Shown here piece after piece: positions 28,484 to 38,814 of a DNA stretch of 64,000 nucleotides. Numbering within the stretch: the stretch's first letter is position 1; each line of letters begins with the position of its first letter. A program made the translations under genes and the position numbers. The notes under the pieces were generated by a model. It was not told where the DNA came from and made no database searches. It was given only the letters and a program-made list of their open reading frames with translations. This DNA comes from Agrobacterium rosae (lineage in GTDB: Bacteria; Pseudomonadota; Alphaproteobacteria; Rhizobiales; Rhizobiaceae), in contig NZ_NXEJ01000004.1 of assembly GCF_002915175.1 (NCBI RefSeq), positions 434,001 through 498,000 on the forward strand, written 5' to 3'.

Positions 28484-29611
28484 TCAATAAACAACCACGC
28501 CCCGGATGCTCTCGCCGGAATGCATCATCTCAAAGCCTCTGTTGATGTCTTCAAGCGGCATGGTGTGGGTGATCATTGGGTCGATCTGGATTTTGCCATC
28601 CATGTACCAGTCAACGATCTTTGGAACATCCGTGCGGCCGCGTGCGCCACCGAAGGCGGTGCCCATCCAGTTGCGTCCCGTGACGAGTTGGAACGGACGG
28701 GTGGAGATTTCCTGACCGGCACCGGCCACGCCGATGACGACTGACTTGCCCCAGCCACGATGTGAGGATTCCAGCGCCTGACGCATGACCTTGGTGTTGC
28801 CTGTGCAATCGAATGTGTAGTCCGCACCGCCGATGGTGTCGCCGTTACGCTTGGTCAGATTGACGAGGTAAGGCACGATGTCATCGCCGACTTCCTTCGG
28901 ATTGACGAAGTGCGTCATGCCGAATTTTTCGCCCCAGGCCTTGCGGTCATTGTTGATATCGACGCCGATAATCATGTCGGCACCGGCAAGGCGAAGGCCC
29001 TGCAATACGTTGAGGCCGATACCGCCCAGACCGAAGACGATTGCCGTTGAGCCAATTTCAACCTTGGCCGTATTGATGACGGCACCGATGCCCGTCGTCA
29101 CGCCGCAGCCGATATAGCAAATCTTGTCGAATGGAGCATCCGGGTTGACTTTGGCCAGTGCAATTTCCGGCAGGACCGTGAAATTGGCGAATGTCGAGCA
29201 GCCCATGTAGTGGAAGATTTTGTCTTTGCCGATGGAAAAGCGCGAAGTGCCATCCGGCATCAGGCCTTGGCCCTGGGTGGCGCGGATAGAGGTGCACAGG
29301 TTGGTTTTGCGGCTGAGGCAGGAATAGCACTCACGGCACTCCGGCGTGTAAAGCGGAATGACGTGGTCGCCCTTTTTCAGCGATGTGACACCCGGACCGA
29401 CATCAACCACGATCCCTGCGCCCTCATGGCCCAGGATGGCTGGAAACAGGCCCTCTGGATCTGCGCCGGACAACGTAAAATCGTCTGTGTGGCAGATGCC
29501 GGTCGCCTTGACCTCGATCAGCACTTCGCCAAAGCGTGGACCGTCCAGCTGAACCGTCATGATTTCCAGTGGCTTGCCTGCCTGAACAGCGACTGCGGCG
29601 CGAACGTCCAT
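28484..29611 (-). CDS. frmA: S-(hydroxymethyl)glutathione dehydrogenase, class III alcohol dehydrogenase
   Basis: This 375-residue zinc alcohol dehydrogenase oxidises S-hydroxymethylglutathione, the adduct of formaldehyde and glutathione, with NAD+. The catalytic zinc ligands are seen in GICHTDDFT and GHEGAGIVVDVG. The structural zinc cysteines are CRECYSCLSRKTNLC. FGLGGIGLNVLQG is the NAD-binding loop. The start at MDVRAAVAV (29611) is favoured by GGAG seven bases upstream. Longer frames begin four or eight codons earlier. No frmR or esterase gene is adjacent. Confidence 0.95.
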   Translation of the reverse strand: MDVRAAVAVQAGKPLEIMTVQLDGPRFGEVLIEVKATGICHTDDFTLSGADPEGLFPAILGHEGAGIVVDVGPGVTSLKKGDHVIPLYTPECRECYSCLSRKTNLCTSIRATQGQGLMPDGTSRFSIGKDKIFHYMGCSTFANFTVLPEIALAKVNPDAPFDKICYIGCGVTTGIGAVINTAKVEIGSTAIVFGLGGIGLNVLQGLRLAGADMIIGVDINNDRKAWGEKFGMTHFVNPKEVGDDIVPYLVNLTKRNGDTIGGADYTFDCTGNTKVMRQALESSHRGWGKSVVIGVAGAGQEISTRPFQLVTGRNWMGTAFGGARGRTDVPKIVDWYMDGKIQIDPMITHTMPLEDINRGFEMMHSGESIRGVVVY

Positions 29612-29697
29612 TTTCGTCTCCATGATTGTATGCATATAAGTCGAGAAGACTTTTGCCCGACCTCAACGGCTGGAACAAGGGCAAGAGCCCATATTCG

Positions 29698-30636
29698 TCA
29701 AACTTCTGCGACCTCGGTGATCGTCTTGTTTGCAGCCCGGCGCTCGCGCCAGATAATGAAAAGGCCGGACGCGACGATGATGACGATGCCGAGCCATTTC
29801 GACGCGGTTGGGAAGTCTGAAAACAGGACGTAACCGAGAACCGTCGCGGAAATGATTTCGAAATACTGAAAAGGCGCCAGCAGCGACACCGGCGCAAGAC
29901 GAAAGGCCTTTACGACGAGAAGGTGCATGTAACCGGATATCGAGCCGAGCAGAACCAGAAGCGCCAGGCCATGGCCCCAGCCGGGCAGCGACATTTCGAA
30001 GTTCACATCGCCCAGTCCATGACCAAGCAACAGCGCTACGCCCATGAACACCGTACCGGCAATGCCCGCCATGGTCTGCATGACCAGCGGACTGTCCGCA
30101 TCGCCCATCGCGCGATTGAGGAAGAGGTAGAGCGTGAAGAGAAAAGCGCAGGCGACCGGCAAAAGTGACGTCCATCCAAAGACCTCGAAGCTCGGTTGAA
30201 TGACGATCATCGCGCCGATGAAACCCACGGCAATTGCTGACCAGCGCATCCAGCCGACTTTCTCGCCCAGAAACAGCGCCGACATCATTGTCAGCAAAAA
30301 GGGTTCGACGAAATAGATCGCAAACACGTCCGCCAGCGGCATGTATTTGACCGCGGCAAAGAAGGCCAGGCTCGCCGCCGCATGCAAGACGCCACGGAGC
30401 AGATTGAGCCATGGTCTCTTGGCGGAGAGAAGTGCGCGAGGCGACATGATCAGCAGCAGGGGCAGGGTGCAGACGAGCTGGAAGAAGAAGCGGTAGAACG
30501 TCACCTGCGCGGGCGACATGCCCTGACTGACGGCCATGTATTTGGCAATGGCATCCATAACCGGCAGCACGATCATGCAGCCCGCCATGATCAGCATGCC
30601 CTTTAATGCCGTTGCGCTTGTTGCCGACGCGGTCAT
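29698..30636 (-). CDS. EamA/DMT-family permease
   Basis: This 312-residue protein has ten predicted membrane helices arranged as two EamA halves, the second seen in FEMSLPGWGHGLALLVLLGS and following helices. The opening GMLIMAGCMIVLPVMDAIAK and the charged VMDAIAKYM motif are common in rhizobial members. The family exports amino acids, nucleobases or other metabolites; substrate is unknown. It lies 86 bases upstream of frmA on the same strand. Confidence 0.85.
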   Translation of the reverse strand: MTASATSATALKGMLIMAGCMIVLPVMDAIAKYMAVSQGMSPAQVTFYRFFFQLVCTLPLLLIMSPRALLSAKRPWLNLLRGVLHAAASLAFFAAVKYMPLADVFAIYFVEPFLLTMMSALFLGEKVGWMRWSAIAVGFIGAMIVIQPSFEVFGWTSLLPVACAFLFTLYLFLNRAMGDADSPLVMQTMAGIAGTVFMGVALLLGHGLGDVNFEMSLPGWGHGLALLVLLGSISGYMHLLVVKAFRLAPVSLLAPFQYFEIISATVLGYVLFSDFPTASKWLGIVIIVASGLFIIWRERRAANKTITEVAEV

Positions 30637-30778
30637 TCGATCACCCTTTGTTCCCGTCAGCGACGTTGATCAGAGTCGCGAAGCAATTACAACGCTTAGG
30701 GACTGCAAAAACCGACGGCCCGCCGAGGGTATCGGCAGGCCGTCAGGCAGTTCCCAGATGAGGCCGTAGCGGCGAGGA

Positions 30779-31966
30779 TTATTTGTCGCGGGTGACGGCC
30801 ATCTCACCGAAAATGCGCGCCATTTCCTTCTGGACGTCCTGGTCGGTCGATGTACCCGGTGCTGGTGGGGAAACGGGTTCTGTAAACTCCCGCTGCTGTC
30901 TTGGCTCGAGGCTGACATCAGGTGCTTCCGCAGCATTGTTCTTGGCGATTTCCGCTTCGAGGAAGCTTTCGAAATCGCTCGTCAACTGATCGCCAAAGAC
31001 CGCACCGCTTTCGCCGGGTGCCAGAGGTTCCGGTTTTGCGATATTAGCGGTGGCGGTCAGCGGGGTGGCGGTGCGGAACGTCGGCAACACGCGCTCCCGC
31101 GCTGCATCGAGGAAATCGACCGCGTTGTGTTGATCGATGACAGGTTCAGGCGCAGCTACGGGTGGCGGCGTCACAACGACGGGCGGCGGTGCTGCCTGCT
31201 GAACGACGACAGGTTCGGGCGTGCTTGGTTTTGCGACCGGTTCTTGTTGTAGGGAGGCGGCTGTCACGGCAGGAACGACGGCGGCAGTCAGAGGTGGGGA
31301 AATGGGCTCTCTGGCGACCGGCTTTGGAGCAGGCGCGGCCTCTGGCACAGGCTGCGATGCCGGCTGAACGGGGCGCGGAGCGGGAGGAGCTGGTGGTGCA
31401 GCAACAATGGGAGGAGCGGTAGGCTTTGGCGGAGCTGCGGCGATTGGCCGAGGTGGCGCAACGCTCGGCGCAGGTTTTGGCTCTGGCCTAGGCTGAGCGA
31501 CCGGTGCGGTTGCTGCGGCCGGAGCTGGAGCAGCTGTGGCGATGGGTGCTGTTGCACGAATGTCTTCGTCTTTCGCAGACGTCAAAGCTCTTGGGCGGTT
31601 CGAAGCGATGGATTTTTCCTGGGGTGGTGCCTGCAGTAGGTCGTCCTGCGGATCGCGCACGTCTCTCATGATCGGAATGGCGCCGATTCCACTTTCGATA
31701 ACGATGTCGGTTGGGCCGCCAATCATGACGAGGTGTTCGACATTATCGCGACGCACGAGAACCAGCCTGCGGCGGGCATCGACGGCCGTGGCGTCCAGCA
31801 CTTGCAAACGGGGTTGACGGTTCTTGCCGCCGCGAATGAAGGGAGAAGAACCACCGCGTCTGCGAATGAGCCACATGATGATGGCCATTGCCAGAAGTGC
31901 CACGCCGACACCGACGACAGCAACAATCAGGTTGTTGCCATAAGTGCCGATAAATTCTTCCATCAT
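30779..31966 (-). CDS. FliO/MopB-like membrane protein with Pro/Ala-rich tail
   Basis: This 395-residue protein begins with one membrane helix (residues 8-36, with NNLIVAVVGVGVALLAMAII), followed by RRRGG and a small globular domain LQVLDATAVDARRRLVLVRR and HLVMIGGPTDIVIESG. That layout matches the FliO family, a component of the flagellar export gate. After about residue 115 the chain becomes a long Pro/Ala/Val-rich region (to about residue 285) and ends with an acidic segment. There is no other flagellar gene nearby. It is divergent from cckA. The FliO fold is likely; a flagellar role is inferred. Confidence 0.7.
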   Translation of the reverse strand: MMEEFIGTYGNNLIVAVVGVGVALLAMAIIMWLIRRRGGSSPFIRGGKNRQPRLQVLDATAVDARRRLVLVRRDNVEHLVMIGGPTDIVIESGIGAIPIMRDVRDPQDDLLQAPPQEKSIASNRPRALTSAKDEDIRATAPIATAAPAPAAATAPVAQPRPEPKPAPSVAPPRPIAAAPPKPTAPPIVAAPPAPPAPRPVQPASQPVPEAAPAPKPVAREPISPPLTAAVVPAVTAASLQQEPVAKPSTPEPVVVQQAAPPPVVVTPPPVAAPEPVIDQHNAVDFLDAARERVLPTFRTATPLTATANIAKPEPLAPGESGAVFGDQLTSDFESFLEAEIAKNNAAEAPDVSLEPRQQREFTEPVSPPAPGTSTDQDVQKEMARIFGEMAVTRDK

Positions 31967-32324
31967 TGAGCCAGTCCCTTTGGTCTTTTGGAGGGCAAAT
32001 GATTGCCGTACCTGATTTTTTCAAGCGGTTTGAAGCGAAAAGACGATTTTTTTGCGCTGAGCACAAGTTTTTATCAGCATCCCGTCATGAAAATGCTGCC
32101 GTGTTGGTCAGGTGGGCGTCTTTCGGCGTGGCAAAGCGGCCACGCAGAGACCGATATCGCATGAAATCAGCCGTATTCGTTGTGTATTGGCAAAGGTTTA
32201 TGGTGCGGCGGAGCTTTTTGACATTTCGGCAAATTGCTACAAGGGATAGACAAAAGCGATTCCGTTCGGAGTATTTGTCTTCGAATGTCCATGGGTCGGC
32301 AAAATTGCAAGGGTTAGAGCCTCT
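31967..32324. promoter_or_regulatory. Divergent intergenic region between the FliO-like gene and cckA
   Basis: This 358-base gap has no convincing ORF on either strand. A possible cckA -35 element TTGACA lies at 32218-32223 with only a weak -10 candidate after it. The minus-strand gene has AGGGA nine bases before its ATG. I see no clear repeat or CtrA box here. Confidence 0.35.
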
Positions 32325-34916
32325 ATGACCAAGGTGAGCCAAGCCAGCGACAATGACTTCCCGTTGGTGGACAGGCGGGCAAGATCCGGCACCCTTCTGC
32401 GCATTTTGCTATTGGCACTCGTTCTCGTCGCAGCAGCCGTCGCTTTCGTCTATTTCAAGGATTCGCTGGAAAACGAGGTCGTCCTCGGCATTCTCGGCGT
32501 TCTGGCCATGCTCGGCATCTTTTTTCTGGTGTCGTCGGCCATCGGCTTCATCGAGGTCATGCCACAATCTCAATCCGATGGCATGGCGCGGCAGTTTCTG
32601 TCGTCCCATCCGGATGGAACGCTGATCACCGATCCGAAGGGTCGGTTGGTCTATGCCAACGCGACCTATTGCCAGATGACGGGTGCGACGAAGGCAACCG
32701 AAATTCAGAGCCTGGAAGCATTGCTCTCCCGCGATCGGGAATCGACCGAGGCGCTCTACAGGCTGATCAACGCACTTCGCGAGGGCAAGGACGGTTACGA
32801 AGAGTTTCGTCTTCTGAAGCCATTGAGCGAAACCACTTCGCAGTCCGGTCCGCATTGGTATCGCCTGAAGGCAAGGCTGCTGAAGGATGCCAGCGGCAAC
32901 GATCTTCATGTTTTCCAGATCGCCGACATCACCACGGAGCGTGAAGATCAGGAACGGTTTTTCCGCGAGTTGCAGAACGCCATCGACTATCTCGATCACG
33001 CCCCTGCTGGCTTCTTCTCCGCGGGCAAGAGAGGCGAAATCGTCTATCTCAACGCCACGCTCTCGCAATGGCTAGGGATAGATCTTGCGCAGTTCTCTCC
33101 CGGTTCGTTGACGGTTTCGGATATCGTGGCGGGTGAGGGCATGGCGCTGATCGAGTCAGTCCAGCCGCATGCGGGCACCAACCGCACCGAAATGCTCGAT
33201 CTCGATATGCGCCGGGTGAACGGTCAGAGCATGCCAGCTAGGCTGGTGCATCAGGTTACCGCGACACGGGACGGTGCACCGGGCGAAAGCCGCACGATCG
33301 TGCTTATGCGCTCCAAGGGCAAGGAAAACGCCGAGTCGGCATCTGCCATGCGCTTCACGCGCTTCTTCAACAATACGCCGATGGCGATTGCCTCGCTGGA
33401 TGGCGATGGTCGCATTCTGCGCACCAACGCGCCGTTCCTGAAGCTCTTCTCCGGCGTTGTCGGGCGTGACGATATCGACAATGGTGTCGTTCTCGATGCG
33501 GTTCTGCTGGATAATGACAAGCCGAAGCTGTTGCAGGCCATCGACGCGGCCAAGGACCGTCAGGGCGATATCGCGCCATTCGATTCGCGCCACCCAACCG
33601 ACGAGACGCGGCATTTCCGTTTCTACGTCCATGCGGTCATCGATCAGGACGATGAGGCGCCGGAAGAGGTTGCCATCGTCTATGCCATCGAAGTGACCGA
33701 GCAGAAAGCGCTCGAAACGCAAATGGCGCAGACGCAGAAAATGAATGCGGTCGGCACATTGGCGGGCGGTATCGCGCATGACTTCAACAACGTGCTGACG
33801 GCGATTCTGCTTTCATCCGACCATCTTCTGTTGCAGGCGCGACCTGCCGATGCCAGCTTTGCCGATCTGATGGAAATCAAGCGCAATGCCAACCGTGCAG
33901 CCGTTCTCGTGCGGCAGCTTCTGGCGTTCTCCCGCAAGCAGACCATGCGTCCGGCGGTGCTGAACCTGACCGACGTCATTGGCGATCTGCGCATGCTGGT
34001 CGACCGGTTGATATCGGGCACCAACGTCAAATTGGAAGTGGATTACGGCCGCGATCTCTGGCCTGTCAAAACAGACCTTTCGCAGTTCGAGCAGGTTCTG
34101 ATCAACCTTTGCGTCAATGCGCGCGATGCGATGCCTACAGGCGGCAAGATCAAGATCATCACCCGCAATATGTCCGTGGACGATGTCGTCGCGCTTGGAC
34201 GCTCGGATATTCCAGCCGAAGACCTTGTCATGATCGAGGTTGCGGATACCGGCACGGGTATTCCACCCGAAATCATGGACAAGATTTTCGAGCCCTTCTT
34301 TACGACGAAGGAAGTCGGCAAGGGCACGGGTCTTGGTCTTTCCATGGTCTACGGCATCGTCAAGCAGTCCGGCGGTTACATCTACCCGGATTCGGAAGTG
34401 GGAAGAGGAACGGCGTTCCGTATCTTCCTGCCGCGCCACATCATAGAAGTGGTAGCGCCACTTGAAGGCGAAGCGGCTCAGGCTGCCGCGGATGCTGCGG
34501 CTAAGGCCTTGGTCAAGGAAGAGCCGCAGGACCTTACGGGGAATTCAGCCGTCGTTCTTCTTGTGGAAGATGAAGAGGCGGTGCGACGCGGCGGCAAGCG
34601 CATGCTGGAAACGCGTGGTTATACGGTTCACGAGGCTGGTTCCGGCACCGAAGCACTGGAAGTGCTGGAGGAGCTCGAGGGTAAAGTCGACATCGTCGTT
34701 TCGGATGTCGTCATGCCGGAAATGGATGGGCCTTCCTTGTTGCGCGAGTTGCGCAAAACCTACCCCGACATGAAGTTCATTTTTGTGTCCGGTTATGCCG
34801 AAGACGCTTTCGCGAAGAACCTTCCGGCCGATGCAAAGTTCGGCTTTTTGCCAAAACCGTTTTCGCTGAAGCAACTGGCCGTGGCGGTACGCGAGATGCT
34901 GGATAGTGAAAATTGA
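32325..34916 (+). CDS. cckA: Hybrid histidine kinase CckA
   Basis: This 863-residue kinase has two N-terminal membrane helices (residues about 24-46 and 52-76), PAS-like regions (about 85-210 and 350-460), and a HisKA domain with [15 protein letters not shown], whose His is residue 485. A HATPase domain follows (VCINxRDAMP-like [34 protein letters not shown]). A C-terminal receiver domain carries the phospho-acceptor Asp794 in [14 protein letters not shown]. CckA phosphorylates ChpT, which controls CtrA and CpdR and so the cell cycle and motility. Its own transcript ends in two hairpins. Confidence 0.95.
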   Translation: MTKVSQASDNDFPLVDRRARSGTLLRILLLALVLVAAAVAFVYFKDSLENEVVLGILGVLAMLGIFFLVSSAIGFIEVMPQSQSDGMARQFLSSHPDGTLITDPKGRLVYANATYCQMTGATKATEIQSLEALLSRDRESTEALYRLINALREGKDGYEEFRLLKPLSETTSQSGPHWYRLKARLLKDASGNDLHVFQIADITTEREDQERFFRELQNAIDYLDHAPAGFFSAGKRGEIVYLNATLSQWLGIDLAQFSPGSLTVSDIVAGEGMALIESVQPHAGTNRTEMLDLDMRRVNGQSMPARLVHQVTATRDGAPGESRTIVLMRSKGKENAESASAMRFTRFFNNTPMAIASLDGDGRILRTNAPFLKLFSGVVGRDDIDNGVVLDAVLLDNDKPKLLQAIDAAKDRQGDIAPFDSRHPTDETRHFRFYVHAVIDQDDEAPEEVAIVYAIEVTEQKALETQMAQTQKMNAVGTLAGGIAHDFNNVLTAILLSSDHLLLQARPADASFADLMEIKRNANRAAVLVRQLLAFSRKQTMRPAVLNLTDVIGDLRMLVDRLISGTNVKLEVDYGRDLWPVKTDLSQFEQVLINLCVNARDAMPTGGKIKIITRNMSVDDVVALGRSDIPAEDLVMIEVADTGTGIPPEIMDKIFEPFFTTKEVGKGTGLGLSMVYGIVKQSGGYIYPDSEVGRGTAFRIFLPRHIIEVVAPLEGEAAQAAADAAAKALVKEEPQDLTGNSAVVLLVEDEEAVRRGGKRMLETRGYTVHEAGSGTEALEVLEELEGKVDIVVSDVVMPEMDGPSLLRELRKTYPDMKFIFVSGYAEDAFAKNLPADAKFGFLPKPFSLKQLAVAVREMLDSEN

Positions 34917-35013
34917 CAGGCATAGCCTGTCACAATACTCTTTCCGCTGGAGCGCCAAGCTGACTTGGTCGTTCGCCCGGCCATCCTGTCCCTAACGGAT
35001 GGCCATTTCTTTT
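34914..35013 (+). terminator. Two hairpins behind cckA
   Basis: TGACAGG-CATAG-CCTGTCA overlaps the cckA stop (34914-34932). GGCCATCC (34979-34986) and GGATGGCC (34997-35004) then form an 8-bp stem followed by ATTTCTTTT. The second one ends directly at the next gene's start codon. Confidence 0.8.
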
Positions 35014-35014
35014 G

Positions 35015-35731
35015 ATGCAGAGGCTTAAAATTCACGAGGACCTTCTCATCAGACTGCAGAAAACGAACACGGTGGAAGAGGTCGGCCTGATGCTGACTGA
35101 AATCCAGCAGTTGTTTGGATTTCAGTATTACTGCGTGTTCGATACATCGCGTCTGGACGAAGGGGAGCCTATCTCGTTTCTTTTTCCATCGAATGTTCCA
35201 GCAGCCGTTTCCTATAAAATAGAAGACCGCCTGACGAATTTCGTCGCCCAGCTTTCGCAGCATTTGCCAGGAACTTTGGGGCCGATGCCATGGGATATAA
35301 TACAGAAGCAAGCCATAGGCGAAATTACTGCAGAAACCGCAGAGATGTTTCGTGCTACCGGCATAACGATGGGAATTAGCTTTCCTGCGCTCGGTATTTC
35401 ATCCTGGCCGCGCCTCATCGGTTTTTTAGGAGATCGCGCGTGTGTCGATATCGATGAGCTCGAGCAATTGAACGTGCTGGTGTTTCACCTGCATGTCCGC
35501 CTGGCGATCATCGGTCGTGCGAAAACTGAAGCGAGACAACCTCTTTCCGGCCTTGAGAAGCAGGTGCTTTTTCTTGCCGTAGACGGTGATGGTTTCGATG
35601 TCATCGCAGAAAAAATAGGTCTTTCCAGTATTACGATAAGTTATCTGGTTTCTTCGATTTGCAGCAAGATGGAGGTTGCGACCTTTGAACATGCCGTTGC
35701 GGTCACGCTGAGGCGAGGATTGGCGCGTTAG
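35015..35731 (+). CDS. LuxR-family solo transcriptional regulator
   Basis: This 238-residue protein has the two-domain layout of LuxR regulators: an N-terminal autoinducer-binding-like domain (residues 10-160) and a C-terminal HTH domain (residues 175-236, LSGLEKQVLFLAVDGDGFDV followed by EKIGLSSITISYLVSSICSK). The Trp/Tyr and Asp-Pro pattern that holds an acyl homoserine lactone in TraR is not evident, so it probably senses something else. The HTH recognition helix is atypical. No luxI gene is nearby. I use the ATG at 35015; a TTG just before it is also in frame. The start directly follows a terminator-like stem. Confidence 0.75.
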   Translation: MQRLKIHEDLLIRLQKTNTVEEVGLMLTEIQQLFGFQYYCVFDTSRLDEGEPISFLFPSNVPAAVSYKIEDRLTNFVAQLSQHLPGTLGPMPWDIIQKQAIGEITAETAEMFRATGITMGISFPALGISSWPRLIGFLGDRACVDIDELEQLNVLVFHLHVRLAIIGRAKTEARQPLSGLEKQVLFLAVDGDGFDVIAEKIGLSSITISYLVSSICSKMEVATFEHAVAVTLRRGLAR

Positions 35732-35917
35732 GAGGGCTTGCGCAAATCCCTTTGGGTCACGCTTCTCTTCACACTTTCATTGCGAGTGAACGTATTAGTG
35801 ATTGCAGTGCGGTGCGGGGGGCTTAAAATCACTCTGTAACGACCTAAATAAAGGTTAGCGAAATTCTGGCTCGCCGTCGAAAAACTAGTGCGAGTTTGAT
35901 CTGGAGAATGATGAAAG

Positions 35918-36271
35918 ATGATCGCGACGTCGATCTACATGCAAGGCGATAGCGAAGGGGAAGATGGCGGCACAAACCGCGGAACTTCCGTTATCACCCG
36001 CACAAAACCAAAAACGAAAAAGCCTAATCTTTACCGTGTTCTTTTGCTGAACGACGATTATACTCCCATGGAGTTCGTTATTCACATTCTGGAGCGTTTC
36101 TTCCAGAAGGACAGGGAAGGAGCGACCCGCATCATGTTGCATGTGCATCAGCACGGCGTCGGTGAATGCGGCATATTCACATATGAGGTCGCAGAGACAA
36201 AAGTAAGTCAGGTCATGGATTTCGCCCGACAGCACCAGCACCCGCTACAGTGCGTCATGGAAAAGAAATGA
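35918..36271 (+). CDS. clpS: ATP-dependent Clp protease adaptor ClpS
   Basis: This 117-residue adaptor delivers N-degron proteins to ClpAP. The conserved core is present: [19 protein letters not shown], followed by [20 protein letters not shown] and [19 protein letters not shown]. The first 35 residues form a flexible, charged N-terminal tail. The start at 35918 has GGAG about 12 bases upstream; the Met at 35939 is an alternative. clpA begins 10 bases after it, so the adaptor and its unfoldase are made together. Confidence 0.96.
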   Translation: MIATSIYMQGDSEGEDGGTNRGTSVITRTKPKTKKPNLYRVLLLNDDYTPMEFVIHILERFFQKDREGATRIMLHVHQHGVGECGIFTYEVAETKVSQVMDFARQHQHPLQCVMEKK

Positions 36272-36281
36272 GGATCGCAAC

Positions 36282-38792
36282 GTGCCAACTTTTTCCCCAA
36301 GTCTAGAGAAGGCGCTGCATCAGGCATTGACCTTCGCAAATGAGCGTCATCACGAATATGCGACGCTTGAGCATCTGTTGCTGGCCTTGATAGACGACGC
36401 AGACGCTGCCGCCGTTATGGGTGCCTGCAACGTCGATATCGACGCGCTCCGCAAGACCGTCGTCGATTATGTGGACAGTGAACTCTCTAATCTCGTCACA
36501 GGTTACGACGAGGACTCAAAACCAACCTCCGGTTTCCAACGCGTTATCCAGAGAGCCGTCATCCACGTTCAATCGTCGGGACGCGAAGAGGTCACCGGTG
36601 CCAACGTGCTCGTCGCGATTTTTGCCGAGCGCGAGAGCCACGCCGCCTATTTCCTTCAGGAACAGGAAATGACCCGCTACGACGCGGTCAACTACATCTC
36701 CCACGGCATCGGCAAACGTCCCGGGACATCGCAGACCCGCACGCCGCGTGGCGCGGAAGAAAACGAAAACGAAGCCAAGCCGGCCCGTAACACCGGTTCC
36801 GAAGAAGATAGTGCTGGACCCAAAAAACAGCAGGATGCGCTGAAGGCCTATTGCGTCAATCTCAACGACAAGGCGCGTGGCGGTAAGATCGATCCGCTGA
36901 TCGGCCGTCATGCCGAGGTGAACCGCACCATTCAGATTCTGTGCCGTCGCTCCAAGAACAACCCGCTTTACGTCGGTGACCCAGGCGTCGGTAAAACGGC
37001 GATTGCCGAAGGCTTGGCCAAACGAATCGTTGAAGGTAAAGTGCCGGAAGCGTTGAAGAACGATACGATCTTCTCGCTGGATATGGGCACATTGCTGGCC
37101 GGTACCCGGTACCGCGGTGACTTCGAAGAGCGTTTGAAGCAGGTCGTCAAGGAACTCGAAGAGTTTCCCGGTGCTGTTCTGTTCATCGATGAAATCCATA
37201 CCGTCATCGGTGCGGGGGCGACGTCTGGTGGTGCTATGGATGCGTCCAACCTGCTGAAGCCTGCTCTCTCCTCCGGTGCGATCCGTTGCATCGGCTCGAC
37301 CACCTACAAGGAATATCGCCAGTTCTTCGAGAAGGATCGGGCGCTTGTCCGTCGTTTCCAGAAGATCGACGTCAACGAGCCGTCTATCGAAGATGCTATC
37401 GAAATCATGAAGGGCCTGAAGCCCTATTTCGAGAGCTATCACCACCTGCGTTATTCCAACGAAGCCATCAAGGCTGCGGTGGAGCTTTCGGCCCGTTACA
37501 TCTCTGACCGCAAGCTGCCAGATAAGGCAATCGACGTCATCGATGAGACGGGTGCGGCACAGATGCTGCTGCCACCATCCAAGCGTCGCAAGCTGATCAC
37601 CGAAAAGGAGATCGAAGTAACTATCGCGACGATGGCGCGTATTCCGGCCAAGACAGTATCGAAGGATGACGAGATGGTTCTCGCCAATCTGGAAAAAGAA
37701 CTGCGCTCGGTGGTTTACGGTCAGGATATCGCCATCGAGGCGCTGTCCACCGCGATCAAGCTTGCCCGTGCCGGTCTGCGCGAGCCCAACAAGCCGATTG
37801 GCTCCTACGTCTTCTCCGGCCCGACCGGCGTCGGCAAGACGGAAGTTGCCAAGCAGCTTGCCGCCTCTCTCGGCGTGGAAATGCTGCGCTTCGATATGTC
37901 GGAATATATGGAGCGGCACACCGTATCGCGCCTGCTCGGTGCACCTCCCGGCTATGTCGGCTTCGACCAGGGTGGACTTTTGACCGATGGCGTGGATCAG
38001 CATCCGCACTCCGTCGTGTTGCTGGACGAAATCGAGAAAGCGCATCCGGATATCTACAACATTCTGTTGCAGGTCATGGATCACGGTTCGCTGACGGACC
38101 ACAACGGCAAGAAGATCGACTTCCGCAACGTCATTCTCATCATGACGACGAATGCGGGCGCGTCGGAAATGGCCAAATCCGCCATCGGGTTCGGTTCTTC
38201 CAAGCGTACTGGTGAGGATGAAGAAGCACTCAACCGCTTGTTCACCCCGGAATTCCGCAACCGTCTGGATGCGATCATTCCGTTCTCGCCGCTGCCGACT
38301 GCCGTTATCCACAAGGTGGTTCAGAAGTTCGTCATGCAGTTGGAAACGCAGCTTTCCGAACGCAATGTCACTTTCGACCTGCATGAGGATGCCATCGCCT
38401 GGCTGGCAGAGAAGGGCTATGACGAGAAAATGGGCGCGCGTCCGCTCGGCCGCGTCATTCAGGAATACATAAAGAAGCCCCTTGCCAACGAGATTCTCTT
38501 TGGGAAGCTCAAGAAGGGTGGTGTCGTCAGCGTTGCCATGGGCAAGAACGATGATGGGTCTGAAGGTCTGAAGCTGAATGTTCTGTCGGAAACGGCACCC
38601 GTGAAGCCGAAGCCGGAAGCCGAGCTGAAGGCTGCCAAATCTCTTGGCAAAGCCAAGAGCAAGGCAAAAGCCACAAAGGCGGAACCGGAAGCAGAAGCAG
38701 AGACCGTCGTAGCGGAAACCGATAAGGTGGACGAGAACGCCAAGCCGCGTCGCAAGGCCAACACGGTGCCCAAGGTTCCTAAAAAGAAGTGA
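36282..38792 (+). CDS. clpA: ATP-dependent Clp protease ATP-binding subunit ClpA
   Basis: This 836-residue AAA+ unfoldase feeds substrates to ClpP. Its N-domain (residues 1-150) contains HHEYATLEHLLLALIDD. D1 has Walker A GDPGVGKT and Walker B VLFIDEIHT. D2 has GPTGVGKT and VVLLDEIEKAH. The IGF-like ClpP-binding loop reads AIGFGSSKR. Translation starts at GTG (36282) with GAGGA before it. The C-terminus has a 70-residue Lys/Ala/Glu-rich tail (about residues 768-836, with KAKSKAKATKAEPEAEAE) that the E. coli protein lacks. Confidence 0.96.
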   Translation: MPTFSPSLEKALHQALTFANERHHEYATLEHLLLALIDDADAAAVMGACNVDIDALRKTVVDYVDSELSNLVTGYDEDSKPTSGFQRVIQRAVIHVQSSGREEVTGANVLVAIFAERESHAAYFLQEQEMTRYDAVNYISHGIGKRPGTSQTRTPRGAEENENEAKPARNTGSEEDSAGPKKQQDALKAYCVNLNDKARGGKIDPLIGRHAEVNRTIQILCRRSKNNPLYVGDPGVGKTAIAEGLAKRIVEGKVPEALKNDTIFSLDMGTLLAGTRYRGDFEERLKQVVKELEEFPGAVLFIDEIHTVIGAGATSGGAMDASNLLKPALSSGAIRCIGSTTYKEYRQFFEKDRALVRRFQKIDVNEPSIEDAIEIMKGLKPYFESYHHLRYSNEAIKAAVELSARYISDRKLPDKAIDVIDETGAAQMLLPPSKRRKLITEKEIEVTIATMARIPAKTVSKDDEMVLANLEKELRSVVYGQDIAIEALSTAIKLARAGLREPNKPIGSYVFSGPTGVGKTEVAKQLAASLGVEMLRFDMSEYMERHTVSRLLGAPPGYVGFDQGGLLTDGVDQHPHSVVLLDEIEKAHPDIYNILLQVMDHGSLTDHNGKKIDFRNVILIMTTNAGASEMAKSAIGFGSSKRTGEDEEALNRLFTPEFRNRLDAIIPFSPLPTAVIHKVVQKFVMQLETQLSERNVTFDLHEDAIAWLAEKGYDEKMGARPLGRVIQEYIKKPLANEILFGKLKKGGVVSVAMGKNDDGSEGLKLNVLSETAPVKPKPEAELKAAKSLGKAKSKAKATKAEPEAEAETVVAETDKVDENAKPRRKANTVPKVPKKK

Positions 38793-38814
38793 TATGACTT
38801 TCAATTAACGATAA

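Noticed and set aside
31150-31560. Tandem-repeat or selfish-element signal in the GCT/GGC-rich stretch
   Set aside because: It is the codon pattern of the Pro/Ala-rich region of the FliO-like protein, without exact repeat units.
36516-38804. 762-codon minus-strand ORF opposite clpA
   Set aside because: It is the antisense shadow of a G+C-rich, well-conserved gene, with a composition (His/Arg/Gln-rich) unlike any protein family I know.
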